64,000 nucleotides of DNA from Sipunculus nudus (taxonomy: Eukaryota > Annelida > Sipuncula > Golfingiida > Sipunculidae): assembly GCA_026874595.1 (NCBI GenBank), contig CM049308.1, positions 79,034,124-79,098,123 on the forward strand. The letters run 5' to 3'. The translations under genes and the position numbers were made by a program. How positions within the stretch are numbered: position 1 is the first letter of the stretch; each line of letters opens with the position of its first letter. The notes under the pieces were generated by a model. That model was not told the origin of the DNA. It was given only the letters and a program-made list of their open reading frames with translations, and did no database searches. This document shows, in pieces, positions 61,693 to 64,000 of this stretch.

Positions 61693-62859
61693 ATACACTT
61701 CATATTAAATTCACGCAGAGACTACTTCCCCTCCCTGTCCTGCATAAAGCAGACAAAATAAAGAGCTGCATGGACCCCAAATGATTGTGAATGAAAGAAA
61801 TTATTGACTTGTACAGTTGAAGAATAAAGGGTATTACAAAAACCACTGCAAATGGCAACTTTCCATATGTTTATTGGCAAATCAACGTCAATTAAGCTTA
61901 AACATGTGACCTTGCTACACGCAAACTTGCTATTCAATTATGTGCCCCAGGCATATTGCATGTATAACGGTAAACTGTAATGATTCGTTTTATAATACAT
62001 TTAACGTTATAAAGACTTCCTCCCTGCTAATTATATAACTTTATAAATGGTTAACTGGCAACGCGTCGGATGACACAACAGCTTCAAGATTGTGTCAAAT
62101 GCCGTATCTTCTTAAACGGGATGTTTTGGTGATGGCTGCCAGTGTGAATAGTTCGCGATATCACACGCGGTGTGTGATTAGAAGAAACATGAATGGTCAT
62201 GAACATGGTGAAATATCTCACAGAGACGTTGATTTCACACGGTAACATAATTTCCTGAGTTTGACCTCACGAAATTTGTTGTCACACGATTTACGTTTAA
62301 CCTGGACTTCAACCTGACCTTGGATCTTTTGAAAAGCAATACTTTAATAAATATGGATTTGTGCTTATACTTTCGAACATAAATAATTGATGGAATGTCA
62401 ATGAAATAAAAGATTAATTAAAGCTTAATGAATAAAATTTTCGTTAGTGGATCTTTCCAAAAGCTGTCTATATACAATGAAACCTTTATAATTAGATCAT
62501 GCTCCCGTGCATGGGACTAGAAAATGTGGTCTTAATTTACCAGTGGTCTTGTTAGATAGGTCAATTATATAACCAGTGTGAATGCTTTCAGCTCACTAAA
62601 GGGAGGTCTTAATAGAAAAAGGTCTTCCTATACATGCAGGTTGTTACAGGTGCCCTTTTTATTGTGTGCAGCGGTCTTGCATGTGTTTCTTTTGTTGTGC
62701 GCAGGGGTGCTCCATGCGTTGTTGACATATGATTCGTGTCCTGCGCTTAGCTCGTGTTGTGGCGGCCTCGCCTGGCCGGATGATGCAGGCTCGGTATAAT
62801 ATGCATTGGTTAAACCCTAGATACACAGCGTTCTTTGTTCTAGTATGTTCTTTGAACGT

Positions 62860-63402
62860 GTGTACTGTGTTAGATTCTTTAGATTGTTCGAGAAATTGAA
62901 AATTCTCGGATTGAGGTGAAATGTTATATAAAGAGGCTGTGTTTTAAAGCCGAGAGAGAGGTGAGAGAATATTCCAGCGGACACAGAAGCGTGTATGTCA
63001 GTTTGTGGGACCTATTCCGATAAGTGCGGCAATTATAGATTTTCTTCAGATTTTCTTCTGGATTTGTGACGAATCTTATTTGGTCTTTAGTTTACTTTCG
63101 GGATTGTTACAAGAGCTTAACATTGGACTGTTATTCTCCGAGAGAATTTGTGTGAACTTTTCGTCCGGCTTATACATTTTAAAGGACTTATCGCTGTGAC
63201 AGTGGTGGTATCCAGGTACTGTGTTTATTTTACTGTGTGATTGTACTGATTTGTTGTTATACTGCTGTTATACTGTGTAATTGTATTAATTTTGTGTATT
63301 GTAATGTTAGGGTTGTTTTAGGAATAAATTATAGTTATTTGTTAACAAAAAAACACTGACTTCTTTATTCATTCCCCTAGATATTTCGCTACCTTGTGTT
63401 AC
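62860..63402 (+). mobile_element. Possible solo-LTR or pol II promoter-terminator block
   Basis: A good TATA box (TATATAAAG, 62925-62933) is followed by a purine-rich start region, a G/T-rich body and AATAAA (63323-63328). The block is bounded by TGTGTTAG and GTGTTACA. No target duplication, primer site or coding region was confirmed. Confidence 0.25.
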
Positions 63403-64000
63403 AGAATCTGATTTTTTTATCTCCTTGACAAAATTTATGTTCATCACGCATACGTGATCTGTTGATATTAGGTTCCGTAACAAGGTGCATGGTATTTAAG
63501 ACGGGCTCCACTGTTTTACGTTAAATACTAGAATACCTGGTAGGAATATTGATCATTTGGCTGAGTTCGGGACAATGAGTCAGCTATGTGGGCTTTGTCG
63601 AAATAATCAAATAAAAAAAGCTTCAACAGGTACCTCCCATTCAAGATAATGAGGGATTGAACTCTTTGATTATATATACATTATTATCAAATATGATTTT
63701 CTAGTGGACAGATTTATCCCGAACACTGAGTGTTGGGCGTGCCTGACTGGTGTCGCTAGTGTGGTAAGACAGGTATATTGACCCAAAGAACCGCAGTTCA
63801 ATGCGCTATATAGGGAAAAGCAAGAGATCGGCACCTTTGACCTCGTCATATGAAACAGAGTCTGCTATGAAAGCTGTTTTTCTGGATGACAGTGGAGATC
63901 GTGACGTAGAGATCTGTAATCCTCATATTTGTCATTACCGTGAGTAATATATGTCCTGGTAATCACAATTTTGTTACTTTTGTTAATAAATGAATTAAAA

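Larger units (their letters stand above)
59821..62859. other. No confident gene; AT-rich spacer
   Basis: Contains only the small candidate at 61046-61237 and the TA microsatellite at 61638. Other frames are short and low-complexity. Confidence 0.5.

Noticed and set aside
61397..61784. ORFs with Ile-Tyr repeats, as also at 50190, 53897 and 49082
   Set aside because: Translations of TA microsatellites.
1..64000. CRISPR arrays, bacterial operons, phage or rRNA
   Set aside because: No spaced direct repeats, ribosome-binding sites or compact gene strings. The intron and repeat structure is clearly eukaryotic.

Overview
This is an AT-rich, intron-rich, repeat-dense animal genomic window. Introns with GT/AG borders, TATA-type promoters, AATAAA signals, tRNA-derived SINEs, a non-LTR retrotransposon and many dinucleotide tracts all point to a metazoan. 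The repeat style and the secreted extracellular-matrix gene types fit a lophotrochozoan, most likely a bivalve or other mollusc. The species cannot be named from the sequence. No bacterial operon, CRISPR array, intact tRNA or rRNA was seen.

Three genes can be reconstructed exon by exon, all on the minus strand. Gene A (coding 5291-7777, 304 aa) and gene B (coding 14320-15879, 290 aa) are tandem paralogues. Each encodes a signal peptide, a short heptad-like helix, and then a two-exon glycine-rich domain with five conserved cysteines. Gene C (coding 28588-40242, 705 aa) encodes a signal peptide and three von Willebrand factor A (VWA) domains joined by Ser/Thr/Pro-rich linkers. Its third VWA domain has lost key metal-binding residues. 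Internal coding-intron boundaries in the three genes are phase 1, except the one inside the signal peptide of gene C, which is phase 0.

Layout: 1-5220 holds no recognisable gene. 5221-7800 is gene A. 7801-14270 holds two SINEs, a SINE fragment with a perfect GA/TC palindrome, and a decayed LINE on the minus strand. 14279-16300 is gene B with its untranslated first exon and promoter. 16300-28570 holds a SINE, two related inverted-repeat DNA elements, a GA-rich composite minisatellite and AT microsatellites. 28572-40420 is gene C, whose 4.7 kb second intron carries another SINE copy. 40420-64000 has no convincing gene: SINE copies, microsatellites, a 0.3 kb tandem duplication, an LTR-like end and a few weak coding candidates.

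How the genes work together is inference. All three products are predicted to be secreted and built from modules typical of extracellular matrices (VWA, glycine-rich, mucin-like). They could serve a shell, byssus, adhesive or mucus matrix. The two-VWA proximal thread matrix protein of mussel byssus is a known precedent for VWA proteins in such material, but nothing in the window proves the tissue. Exon coordinates come from hand-checked splice borders and reading-frame continuity, not from transcripts.
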